Assembly: GCF_000328565.1 (NCBI RefSeq)
Contig: NC_019966.1
Coordinates: 2,356,001 to 2,420,000 of the forward strand
DNA: 64,000 nucleotides
Source: Mycobacterium sp. JS623
GTDB taxonomy: Bacteria; Actinomycetota; Actinomycetes; Mycobacteriales; Mycobacteriaceae
Direction: 5' to 3'
Shown: in pieces, positions 34,909 to 42,738 of the stretch
Layout of the letters: every line of letters begins with the position of its first letter
How positions within the stretch are numbered: position 1 is the first letter of the stretch
The notes under the pieces: model-generated
The model's input: only the letters and a program-made list of their open reading frames with translations
What the model was told of the DNA's origin: nothing
Database searches by the model: none
Position numbers and translations under genes: made by a program

Positions 34909-35928
34909 GTGCGACCCCAGCTCCTGCCTCCCAATGTGGTGCGGCATTGGTATTCGGGCGGGCCGAAACTGGCCGCGTGGCGCGGTCTGCCTCCGGCCGG
35001 TGACCACTCGCCGGAAGAATGGGTGGGCGCGACGGTGTCGCGCTTCGGTGCGCCGGACCTCGGACCCGCGAGGTTGGCCGACGGCACGCTGTTGCGCGAA
35101 GCGGTTTGCGCGGACCCCACGGCTTGGCTCGGGCGCGACGATGGAGTCCCCGGCGACACCGGTGTGCTGGTCAAGCTGCTGCACGCCGGCCAGCGTCTTC
35201 CCGTCCATGTGCATCCGACGCGCGAGTACGCCTCGCGCCATCTCGGCTGCCCCTACGGAAAGACCGAGGCGTGGTACATCCTGGAAGCGGACGCCGATGC
35301 CGCGGTGTGGGTCGGATGGCGCGAAGAGGTCGGCCAGGACCGGCTCTCGCGTTTCGTCGAGACGCAGGATGCCGAGGCGATGCTTTCGCTCATGCACCGG
35401 GTACCCGTGCGACCGGGCGACGGTGTGCTGGTGCCGGGCGGAACCCCGCACGCGATCGGCGCAGGCATCCTTCTCGTCGAGGCGCAGGAACCCACCGACC
35501 AGTCAATCCTGTTGGAGCGCACCAACACTACGGCCTCCGACGACGAAATCTTTCTCGGGCTCACCCGCGACGTTGCGTTATCGGTCGTCGAGGCGACAGC
35601 AGTACCCGATATCGCGACGCTGACGCGGCACACGGGCCCCGACATCGCCGGTCTCGTCGAGGTGCTACCGGAAGCGGCGGACCCGTTCTTCCGCATGCAG
35701 CTCCTGACGCCCGGCGTCGAAGTACCTGCGGGATTCGCGGTCGCCGTCGTGCTGTCCGGAGCGGGCGCGCTGAAAGCCGCGCACGGCGAGGCCGTCGACG
35801 TCGAACGCGGCCAAACGCTCGTCGTCCCAGCGGCTGCGGGGGACTGGGCCGTCGGCGGTGACGCGCGGCTGCTGGTCTGCAGGCCCGGCACCAGTTGGCC
35901 GCCAAATGGTAAGGGAGACATCGCATGA
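34909..35928 (+). CDS. Class I mannose-6-phosphate isomerase-like protein
   Basis: 339-residue cupin-type sugar phosphate isomerase. Zinc ligand region: PVHVHPTREYASRHLGCPYGKTEAWYI (residues about 95-121, His-x-His and Glu), then GVLVPGGTPHAIGAGILLVEAQE and the substrate-loop TDQSI. Canonical enzymes interconvert mannose-6-P and fructose-6-P; this shorter form, common in sugar operons, may act on another sugar phosphate. The GTG at 34909 has AAAGGAGG 12 nt upstream (rather far); the preceding 75 in-frame codons cross the operators and are rejected. It is first in the operon and overlaps the ATPase gene by 4 bp. Confidence 0.82.
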   Translation: MRPQLLPPNVVRHWYSGGPKLAAWRGLPPAGDHSPEEWVGATVSRFGAPDLGPARLADGTLLREAVCADPTAWLGRDDGVPGDTGVLVKLLHAGQRLPVHVHPTREYASRHLGCPYGKTEAWYILEADADAAVWVGWREEVGQDRLSRFVETQDAEAMLSLMHRVPVRPGDGVLVPGGTPHAIGAGILLVEAQEPTDQSILLERTNTTASDDEIFLGLTRDVALSVVEATAVPDIATLTRHTGPDIAGLVEVLPEAADPFFRMQLLTPGVEVPAGFAVAVVLSGAGALKAAHGEAVDVERGQTLVVPAAAGDWAVGGDARLLVCRPGTSWPPNGKGDIA

Positions 35929-36689
35929 CCGCGTTGCTGGAAGCACGCGCCGTCTCACGCAGCTTCGGCCACGTCCGCGCGCTGGACAGGGCGGACTTCG
36001 ACATCTGTCCCGGTGAGGTGGTCGGCTTGGTCGGCGACAACGGCGCAGGCAAGTCGACGCTCATCAAGGCGTTGTCCGGCAGCCTCGAGCTGGATGAGGG
36101 CGAGATCTATTTCGACGGTGAGCCGGTGCGCCTGTCGTCGCCGCGGCACGCCAACGACCTCGGCATCGAGGTGGTGTACCAGGACTTGGCCCTCGCCCCG
36201 CACCTCAACCCTGTCCAAAACGTCTTCTTGGGTCGGGAGATCGCCCGCAAGGGTTTCCTGGGCCACCTCGGCTTCATGGACGAAAAGGAGATGCGCCGCC
36301 AGGCCGCTGCGTCGTTCAAGGAGCTCGGCGCGACGGTGCGGTCGTTGAATTCGCCCGTCGGCTCGATGTCTGGTGGCCAGCGTCAAGGCATAGCCATCGC
36401 AAGGGCCATCGCCTGGGCAGACAAAGTTGTCATCCTCGACGAACCGACCGCGGCGCTTGGCGTAGTCCAGACCCAGAATGTCCTTGAGTCGGTGAAGCGG
36501 GTGCGCGACAAGGGAATTGCAGTGATATTCATCAGCCACTCGATGCCGCACGTACTCGAAGTGTGCGACCGCATCCAGGTGCTGCGTCTCGGACGGCGCG
36601 TCGCCACGTACCCAGGCCACACCACGACGGTCGAAACGTTGGTCGGCGCCATGACCGGAGCCCTCGACACGAAAGAGGGTGCGGCATGA
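35925..36689 (+). CDS. Sugar ABC transporter ATP-binding protein (CUT2)
   Basis: 254-residue ATPase with one nucleotide-binding domain: Walker A GLVGDNGAGKSTLIKALSG, signature MSGGQRQGIAIARAIAW, Walker B KVVILDEPTAALG and the H-loop His in FISHSMPHVLEV. Many CUT2 sugar importers use a double-domain ATPase; this single-domain form resembles FrcA-type proteins. The ATG overlaps the isomerase stop, and its own stop overlaps the permease start. It energises import of a pentose, polyol or related sugar through the adjacent permease. Confidence 0.95.
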   Translation: MTALLEARAVSRSFGHVRALDRADFDICPGEVVGLVGDNGAGKSTLIKALSGSLELDEGEIYFDGEPVRLSSPRHANDLGIEVVYQDLALAPHLNPVQNVFLGREIARKGFLGHLGFMDEKEMRRQAAASFKELGATVRSLNSPVGSMSGGQRQGIAIARAIAWADKVVILDEPTAALGVVQTQNVLESVKRVRDKGIAVIFISHSMPHVLEVCDRIQVLRLGRRVATYPGHTTTVETLVGAMTGALDTKEGAA

Positions 36690-37768
36690 GCACTCTCGCC
36701 AACCGGCAGGCCGCCGTCGAGCAGGACGAATTCGACGGTTCGCAATCGGTGCTGAAACGCATTGTCGGACTTCAAGCCTTCTGGATTCTCGGCGTCCTCA
36801 TCGTCATCTGTCTGTTCTTCACGGTGATCGCGGGTGATCGTTTTCTCTCGGCGGGCAACTTTTCGCTGATTTCGCAGAACGTCGCCGTCTGGGCCGTGCT
36901 CGGTGTCGGGATGACGTTCGTGATCATCACCTCGGGCATCGACCTGTCCGTCGGTTCGGTATTGGTGTTCTCGTCGGTGGTCGCCGCCAAGGTGATGGAA
37001 GCCTTGGGCGGCAATGGATTTGGCGTGGCTGCTGCAGGCGTCGCAGCGGCGATCCTGTCAGGCATGGCGTGGGGCGTCGTCAACGGTGTGCTGGTCGCCC
37101 TCGCCAAGGTGCCCGCCTTGATCGTCACCCTGGGCACGCTGTCGGTCGCCCTCGGGCTCGCGCAGGTCTTCACCGGAGGTATTGACATCCGCTCGGTGCC
37201 CAGCGAACTGACTGATTTCAGCGCCTATACGAAGATAGTGGGCGTCCCTGGTCTGCCTTTCGTCGCGCTGGTGGTGATCGTTCTCGGCGGCATCCTGCTG
37301 CACAAGACAAGGTTCGGCCGCTACACGTATGCCATCGGCAGCAACGAGGAGGCCGCGCGTAGGACCGGCATCAAGGTGACTAGACACCTGGTGGCCGTCT
37401 ACGCCCTTGCGGGCACGCTGGCCGGACTCGGCGCGCTGCTCTCACTCGCCCAGTACGGCACGACGACGATCGCGGGCCAGTCGCTGACGAACCTGAACGT
37501 CATTGCGGCCGTGGTCATCGGCGGCACCTCGATCTTCGGCGGCTTCGGCACCATCTTCGGCACCGTCGTCGGCCTGTTCATCCCCGCGGTGCTGCAATCC
37601 GGGTTCGTCATCATCGGCGTCCAACCCTTCTGGCAGGGCGTCGCGGTCGGCTCGGTGCTCATCGCCGCCGTCTACGTCGACCAAACACGCCGCGCCGCGG
37701 CGATGCGCAGTGCGCGGTCTCGGGGCCTCTTCAAACGCAACGGGTCGAAACGAAAGGAAAGCCAGTGA
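36686..37768 (+). CDS. Sugar ABC transporter permease (CUT2, RbsC-like)
   Basis: 360-residue membrane protein with about 10 helices of the RbsC/XylH family. Landmarks: AVWAVLGVGMTFVIITSGIDLSVGSV (residues about 70-95), GVLVALAKVPALIVTLGTLSV, the cytosolic coupling loop YAIGSNEEAARRTGIKV and NVIAAVVIGGTSIFGGFGTIFG. It forms the channel with the upstream ATPase. The ATG at 36686 overlaps the ATPase stop; the upstream frame is a shadow. The basic C-terminus (SRGLFKRNGSKRKESQ) is cytosolic. The stop overlaps the binding-protein GTG. Confidence 0.95.
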   Translation: MSTLANRQAAVEQDEFDGSQSVLKRIVGLQAFWILGVLIVICLFFTVIAGDRFLSAGNFSLISQNVAVWAVLGVGMTFVIITSGIDLSVGSVLVFSSVVAAKVMEALGGNGFGVAAAGVAAAILSGMAWGVVNGVLVALAKVPALIVTLGTLSVALGLAQVFTGGIDIRSVPSELTDFSAYTKIVGVPGLPFVALVVIVLGGILLHKTRFGRYTYAIGSNEEAARRTGIKVTRHLVAVYALAGTLAGLGALLSLAQYGTTTIAGQSLTNLNVIAAVVIGGTSIFGGFGTIFGTVVGLFIPAVLQSGFVIIGVQPFWQGVAVGSVLIAAVYVDQTRRAAAMRSARSRGLFKRNGSKRKESQ

Positions 37769-38805
37769 ACCGTAAGCGAGTGACCGGTGCGATGGGCGTG
37801 GTGGTGCTCACGCTGTCGATAGCGAGTTGTACCTCCTTCAAGCCGCAGTCGAGCGGATCCGGCCAAACCTCAGGCGACGCAAAACCTGCTGCCGCCGCGA
37901 CCACAGTCACGCCGCCACCCAAGGCCACCAAGGACTACAACATCCAACTCCTGCAGGGTGTGATCGGCGACCAGTTCTACATCACGATGCAGTGCGGCGC
38001 GCAAGAAGAGGCGGCCAAGCTCGGCGTCACCGTGAAGACGCAAGGCCCGCAGAAGTTCGACCCGACATTGCAGAAGCCGATCCTGGATTCAATCGTCGCA
38101 GGCCGGCCCGATGCGCTGCTGGTCGCGCCCACCGACGTTCAGGCCATGCAGCAGCCGCTCGAGCAGGCCGCCGCGGCCGGTATCAAGGTGGTGCTCGTCG
38201 ACACCACGACAAACGACCCGTCCTATGCGGCGTCGTCGATCGCCAGTGACAACGAGGGCGGCGGCAAGGCTGCGTTCGACGCGATCAAGCAATTGCATCC
38301 CGAGGGCGGCAAGGTGATGGTGATGAACGTCGATCCCGGCATCTCCACCACCGATGCGCGCGCGAAGGGTTTCGAGGACGCGGTCAAGGCCGACGGCAAG
38401 TTCACCTACGTCGGCGCGCAGTACAGCCACGACGACCCGGCGACCGCGGCACAACTCGTCGGCGCCCAGCTGCAAAAGGACCCGGATCTCGTCGGCATCT
38501 TCGCCACGAACATCTTCTCCGCCGAAGGCTCGGCTACCGGCGTCAAGCAGGCCGGCAAGAGCGGCCAGGTGAAGATCGTCGGCTTCGACGCCGGCCCGAA
38601 CCAGATCCAGGCGCTGAAGGACGGCACCGTGCAGGCCCTCGTCGCGCAGGAGCCCGGGATCATCGGTAAATACGGCGTCGACGAGGCGGTGACGGCTCTC
38701 GATGGTGGCCAGAACACCAAGAAGGTGCAGACCGGCTTCACCATCATCACGCAGGAGAACCTCAACGGCGAAGGCGGTGCGGCGGCCTACAAGTCGAGCT
38801 GCTGA
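37765..38805 (+). CDS. Sugar-binding lipoprotein of CUT2 ABC transporter
   Basis: 346-residue solute-binding protein. Lipobox LSIASC (Cys about residue 23) anchors it; a Ser/Ala/Pro linker follows to about residue 55; then a ribose-binding-like type I fold: IQLLQGVIGDQFYITMQCGAQEEAAKLG, PILDSIVAGRPDALLVAPTDV, VMVMNVDPGISTTDAR and IVGFDAGPNQIQALKDG (positions given for orientation). The GTG at 37765 has GAAAGGAAA 6 nt upstream. It is last in the operon; the convergent HAD gene ends one base beyond its stop. The ligand is probably a pentose or polyol, given the L-xylulose-reductase-like SDR nearby. Confidence 0.93.
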   Translation: MNRKRVTGAMGVVVLTLSIASCTSFKPQSSGSGQTSGDAKPAAAATTVTPPPKATKDYNIQLLQGVIGDQFYITMQCGAQEEAAKLGVTVKTQGPQKFDPTLQKPILDSIVAGRPDALLVAPTDVQAMQQPLEQAAAAGIKVVLVDTTTNDPSYAASSIASDNEGGGKAAFDAIKQLHPEGGKVMVMNVDPGISTTDARAKGFEDAVKADGKFTYVGAQYSHDDPATAAQLVGAQLQKDPDLVGIFATNIFSAEGSATGVKQAGKSGQVKIVGFDAGPNQIQALKDGTVQALVAQEPGIIGKYGVDEAVTALDGGQNTKKVQTGFTIITQENLNGEGGAAAYKSSC

Positions 38806-38806
38806 A

Positions 38807-39457
38807 CTAGCTACCGAGGAGCAGACACTGGCCGTCGAAGCGGACGCCGCGCAGATCCGGGACGGCGGCAGTGACATCGTCGGTCGCTGCGTCGGGGCCG
38901 ACACCGACGACGGTGCGGACACCCGCGGCGCGCGCGGCCGCTATTCCTGCGGGTGCGTCCTCGAACACCGCGCACCGATCGGGGGATATGCCAAGGCGTT
39001 GCGCGGCGAGCAAATACGGATCGGGGAACGGTTTCCCCCGTTCGACGTCCTCGCTGGTCACCAGAACGTCCGCGCGAACGAGGCCGGCCGACGCCATGCG
39101 CGCGGTGGCGATCGCCCGGCCTTCGGAGGTGACCACTGCCCAGCGCCCCCGAGGGCTGGACTCGAGAAGTTGTCGTGCGCCAGGTATCGCCATGACGTCG
39201 GCGGCGTGATCCAGCTCGCCTTGAATCAGCTCCGCGGTGGCCTCAGCGACATCGCCTGGCGCACTTACCAATTCAGCCACCAGGTCGGCGATTCGCCTGC
39301 CATGCTCGACATCACGGTGGAAGTCGAAATCCGGTGCCCACCGCTTGGCCCACGAGTTCCACGCGACGGCCGCGGCGTTGTGAGAGTCGACGAGGACACC
39401 ATCGCAGTCGAGCAGAAGCCCGTCCACGCGCAGGCGCACAACGTCGATCTCGGTCAC
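38807..39457 (-). CDS. HAD-family sugar phosphatase
   Basis: 216-residue HAD hydrolase with a helical cap between motifs: motif I LLLDCDGVLVDSHNAA (Asp nucleophile about 16), motif II AVVTSEGRA, and motifs III/IV in GKPFPDPYLLAAQRLG and CAVFEDAPAGIAAARAAG. This matches small sugar-phosphate phosphatases (GPH/YfbT/HxpB group). The long open frame extends upstream through the divergent SDR, but the GTG at 39457 gives the family start and lies 18 bp from the SDR start. It probably dephosphorylates a sugar or polyol phosphate in the same catabolic locus. Confidence 0.88.
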   Translation of the reverse strand: MTEIDVVRLRVDGLLLDCDGVLVDSHNAAAVAWNSWAKRWAPDFDFHRDVEHGRRIADLVAELVSAPGDVAEATAELIQGELDHAADVMAIPGARQLLESSPRGRWAVVTSEGRAIATARMASAGLVRADVLVTSEDVERGKPFPDPYLLAAQRLGISPDRCAVFEDAPAGIAAARAAGVRTVVGVGPDAATDDVTAAVPDLRGVRFDGQCLLLGS

Positions 39458-39475
39458 GAGGAAGCAGGGTATGAC

Positions 39476-40210
39476 ATGGGTATGGCTGAATTCAGCGGAC
39501 GCGAGATCCTGGTGACCGGTGCCAGTGGTGGCATCGGCGCGGCGACGGTTCGAAAACTCACGACGCAGGGTGCGACGGTGTATGCGGCGGGCCGCGACGC
39601 CGAGAAGTTGACCACCCTGGCCAACCAGACCGGGGCCACGCCGGTCGTGTTCGACCTGACGTCCGAGACCGAGATCCGCGAGGGCGTCTCGGGCCTCGAC
39701 CTGTGGGGTGTGGTGAATTGCGGTGGTTTCGGCGGAGAGATCGCGACGCCCCAAGACACCGATATCGCCGTGTTCGACGAGGTGATCAGCATCAATGCAC
39801 GAGGAAGCCTGCTCGTCATCAAGTACGCAACTCCCGGAATGATCGCCCGCGGCGTGGGCGGATCCATCGTGAACGTCTCCAGCCAAGCGAGTTTGGTGGC
39901 GTTGCCGGGCCACATCTCCTACGGGTCGTCCAAGGCGGCGCTCGACAACATCACCCGCGTGGCCGCGCTCGAACTGGGTAGGCACAACATCCGCGTCAAC
40001 AGCGTGAACCCGACCGTGGTCATGACCGAGATGTCCGCGCACTACTGGGGTCGCGCCGAGGTCGGTCCGCCGTTCCTGCAGCAGATGCCGCTGGGGCGGT
40101 GGGCTACCGAGGACGAGATCGCGTCGCCCATCTGTTTCCTGCTCAGCGATGACGCCTCGATGATCACCGGAGTATCGCTGCCGGTGGATGGCGGCTATTC
40201 CTGTCGCTAG
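39476..40210 (+). CDS. SDR, L-xylulose reductase-like
   Basis: 244-residue short-chain dehydrogenase. Cofactor motif LVTGASGGIGAATVRKL with AAGRDAEKL (Arg favouring NADPH); catalytic Ser in VNVSSQASLVALPG and Tyr/Lys in ISYGSSKAALD; the C-terminal MITGVSLPVDGGYSC. The run IRVNSVNPTVVMTEM and IARGVGGSIVNVSSQ closely follows human dicarbonyl/L-xylulose reductase, which interconverts L-xylulose and xylitol. This suggests that the LacI/ABC locus handles xylitol, L-arabitol or a related polyol. Start could be ATG 39476 or 39482. Divergent from the HAD gene by 18 bp. Confidence 0.88.
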   Translation: MGMAEFSGREILVTGASGGIGAATVRKLTTQGATVYAAGRDAEKLTTLANQTGATPVVFDLTSETEIREGVSGLDLWGVVNCGGFGGEIATPQDTDIAVFDEVISINARGSLLVIKYATPGMIARGVGGSIVNVSSQASLVALPGHISYGSSKAALDNITRVAALELGRHNIRVNSVNPTVVMTEMSAHYWGRAEVGPPFLQQMPLGRWATEDEIASPICFLLSDDASMITGVSLPVDGGYSCR

Positions 40211-40219
40211 TTTGGGAGC

Positions 40220-40399
40220 ATGACGAGGGCGGTGTTCGGGGTCGTATTCGCGACGCCCGACCCGACAATCACCGTCAAAGCCACGCTGCCGCAGACGTTT
40301 CTGGAGATCGCGGCAAAAGCAGGCGCAGGCTGCCGAGGCCGTCTGACGCGAGGGCTGAGACCGGGAAAATCCGCCCACCAACGCGGCCAGTCACTGTAG
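40220..40399 (+). CDS. Possible small ORF in the gap after the SDR
   Basis: A 59-codon ATG frame fills most of the 198 bp between the SDR and the next gene (begins MTRAVFGVVFATPDPTITVK). It has GGGAG only 1 nt before the ATG, a poor spacing, and no recognised motif. It may be chance in high-GC DNA or the remnant of a longer gene. Nothing else was seen in this gap. Confidence 0.2.
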   Translation: MTRAVFGVVFATPDPTITVKATLPQTFLEIAAKAGAGCRGRLTRGLRPGKSAHQRGQSL

Positions 40400-40408
40400 C
40401 GTGGCCAA

Positions 40409-40972
40409 ATGCCTTCCACCATGGTGACCGTCGACGGGATTCCCGTGCCGGTCGACGTCGCGGGCCCCGACAAGGGCTCCGTCGTAGTGGTACTCGGCGC
40501 GGCGCATCACGCGCCGTCGGCCTATGAGGCGATATGCCAGCGGCTGCACACCGCGTCGCTGCGGACCATCGTGATCGGCCCGGATCCGCGGCTGACCGCC
40601 AAATCCGTCATCGACATCCTCGACTCGCTCGATGTGCGCTGGGCGCTGCTGGTCGGTGATCGCATCGGCGGCGAACTTGCCTGGGAGCTGGCCGCCACCC
40701 GATTGGACCGCTTCATAGGGTTGGTGGTGATCGATCGAGGCCATCCGCGCGTCGCCGACCTGACCGGGGTCATCCGCGACGAGCACTGTCCGCCGGTCGA
40801 GATGAACACGACTGCGCTGGTCAGCACCCCTGCCGCGCGGGCCGTGGCCAAGGCCAGCCAGCGCTACGTGTACGGCGACTTCCGGCTCGTGGACCTGCTC
40901 GGCAGACGCAACGCCCAGGAGTCGACCGCCCAGCTGGCCGCCGAGATCGTCATGCGCACCAGCACCTGGTAG
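40409..40972 (+). CDS. Alpha/beta-hydrolase-like protein with degenerate nucleophile elbow
   Basis: 187 residues resembling a small alpha/beta hydrolase: PVDVAGPDKGSVVVVLGAAHHAPSAY as first strand and oxyanion region, then ILDSLDVRWALLVGDRIGGELAWELAA, where G-D-R-I-G-G stands in place of the G-x-S-x-G elbow, so the nucleophilic Ser is Arg. IGLVVIDRGHPRVADL follows. No obvious catalytic Asp/His pair at the expected distance, and the protein is shorter than active members (about 260-300). It may be a non-enzymatic relative. It is convergent with the NAGGN synthetase gene (5 bp apart). Confidence 0.7.
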   Translation: MPSTMVTVDGIPVPVDVAGPDKGSVVVVLGAAHHAPSAYEAICQRLHTASLRTIVIGPDPRLTAKSVIDILDSLDVRWALLVGDRIGGELAWELAATRLDRFIGLVVIDRGHPRVADLTGVIRDEHCPPVEMNTTALVSTPAARAVAKASQRYVYGDFRLVDLLGRRNAQESTAQLAAEIVMRTSTW

Positions 40973-40977
40973 CCCGG

Positions 40978-42738
40978 TTACTGCGGCGGCTGATCGGGCG
41001 TCCACGCCTGCGGCAGGCCCGGATTCTGCGGGAACAGGAAGTCGACGAACGCCTGCGCGGTCGGCTGCGGCTCGTGGTTGGCCAGGCCGGGCCGCTCATT
41101 GGCCTCGATGAACACGTAATCGGTCCCGGTCACATCGGGAACGAGTAGGTCGATGCCCGTCACGGGGATGCCAATCGCATCGGCGGCGGTCACCGCGACC
41201 GCGCACAACTCCGGGTTCACCTCGGCGGTGACGTCGTGAATGGTGCCGCCCTGATGCAGGTTCGCGGTCCGACGAACCCGTAGTCGCACGCCTTCAGGCA
41301 ACACATCGGAAAACGACCAACCGGCTTCGGTCACCGTCGCTTCGGTGACCTCGTCGATGGGGATGCGGGATTCACCACCGGTGGCCGCCGCGCGGCGCCG
41401 GCTCTGCGCATCGATCAGCTCGCGAACGGTGTGGTGTCCGGTGCCGATGACTTCGGCGGGCCGCCGCAGCGCCGCGGCCACCACCTTGTGGTCGATCACC
41501 ACCAGCCGTAGATCGTCGCCCGGCGCGCGCTGCTCGATGAGCACGTCGGGATGCTGCTCACGCGCCCGTGCCAGGGCGGCGTCGAGTTCCTCGTGGCCGT
41601 CGACACCGACCGTGATGCCCTTGCCCTGCTCGCCCCGGGTGGGCTTGACCACGACGTCGCCGACCTCGTCGAGGAACGCGTAGTCCTCGTCGTCGAAGGT
41701 GGCCAATCTGCCTTTGGCGACGGCGATACCGGCCTCTGCGACGAGGCGCCTGGTCAGTCGTTTGTCATCGCATCGGGCCATCGCCACCGCAGATGTGAAC
41801 TCCGACAACGACTCTCGGGTGACGACGCTGCGCCCGCCGTGCGACAGCCGCATCTCGCCGGCTTCGGCGTCGAGCACCTCCACCCAAATGCCGCGACGCA
41901 TGGCTTCGTCGGCGATGATGCGTGCGTACGGATTGAGGTCGTCGACGGTCTCCGGCGGGTGAGTGAACAGCGGTTCGTTGATCGCATTCTTGCGTTTGAC
42001 CGCCATCACCGGGACCCGCGTGAAGCCAAGTTTCTCGTACAGCGCGATCGCGGCCGAATTATCATGCGCCACAGACAAATCCATGTATGCCCGGCCGCGG
42101 TCGCGATAGATCGTGGCGAGCGCGCGTGTCAATGCCGCGCCAACGCCGGGCAGGCTCGACGTCGGGTCGACCGCCAGTGTCCACAGGCTCGAGCCGTTCT
42201 CCGGATCGGAGAACAGTCGCTGATGGTCGACGCCCGTTACGGTTCCCACGATGGTGCCGTCGTCATCGCGAACCGCGACGAGATAGTCGACCGCATCGCG
42301 ATGAAGATGGTTGTCCCAGATGACATCAACGGGCGCCGATACCATCCCGCAGCGCAGGTACACCCGATTCATCGCGTCGGCGTCCGCGGCGTTTTGCAGC
42401 GTGCGCACCGAAAAGCCGGTGGGCGCCGCGGTCAGCTCCTCCTCGGAGAACCGCAGGCGATAAGTGTGGCTCGGGTCGATGAACAGCTCGGCGGGTGCGA
42501 GCGCGACGAGGACCTGCGGTTCGCGCGCGTACATGCAGATGTCGCGCCTGCCTTGGCCCTCGTGCCGCAGCACCTCGGCGAGCTTGCTCGGGTCGGCGAA
42601 CGTCTGCCCGAAAATCAGTCGGCCCCAACCCAATTCGACGACGACATCGTCGGCCATCGCGTCGACCATGTGCTGCGGCGACGCATCGTGCAGGCCGAGG
42701 GTGATGGCCTCGGAATGGTCGGGATCAAGAGCCGTCAT
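40978..42738 (-). CDS. ngg: N-acetylglutaminylglutamine synthetase (GNAT + ATP-grasp)
   Basis: 586-residue fusion. Residues about 100-270 are a GNAT domain (WTLAVDPTSSLPGVGAALTRALA, AYMDLSVAHDNSAAIALYEKLGF); residues about 300-580 are a RimK/cyanophycin-synthetase-like ATP-grasp ligase (DVVVKPTRGEQGKGITVGV, NLHQGGTIHDVTAEVNPE, VTGIDLLVPDV, FIEANERPGLANHEP). This architecture is specific for the enzyme that acetylates and joins two glutamines in synthesis of the osmolyte N-acetylglutaminylglutamine amide. The ATG at 42738 overlaps the amidotransferase stop by 4 bp. The paired amidotransferase makes the assignment firm; the third gene often found with them, an M42-family hydrolase, is not here. 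Confidence 0.9.
   Translation of the reverse strand: MTALDPDHSEAITLGLHDASPQHMVDAMADDVVVELGWGRLIFGQTFADPSKLAEVLRHEGQGRRDICMYAREPQVLVALAPAELFIDPSHTYRLRFSEEELTAAPTGFSVRTLQNAADADAMNRVYLRCGMVSAPVDVIWDNHLHRDAVDYLVAVRDDDGTIVGTVTGVDHQRLFSDPENGSSLWTLAVDPTSSLPGVGAALTRALATIYRDRGRAYMDLSVAHDNSAAIALYEKLGFTRVPVMAVKRKNAINEPLFTHPPETVDDLNPYARIIADEAMRRGIWVEVLDAEAGEMRLSHGGRSVVTRESLSEFTSAVAMARCDDKRLTRRLVAEAGIAVAKGRLATFDDEDYAFLDEVGDVVVKPTRGEQGKGITVGVDGHEELDAALARAREQHPDVLIEQRAPGDDLRLVVIDHKVVAAALRRPAEVIGTGHHTVRELIDAQSRRRAAATGGESRIPIDEVTEATVTEAGWSFSDVLPEGVRLRVRRTANLHQGGTIHDVTAEVNPELCAVAVTAADAIGIPVTGIDLLVPDVTGTDYVFIEANERPGLANHEPQPTAQAFVDFLFPQNPGLPQAWTPDQPPQ

Noticed and set aside
38702-39470. N-terminal extension of the SDR at 39476 (long upstream open frame)
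   Set aside because: It is antisense to the HAD gene and has no homology; the SDR fold starts at 39476-39482.
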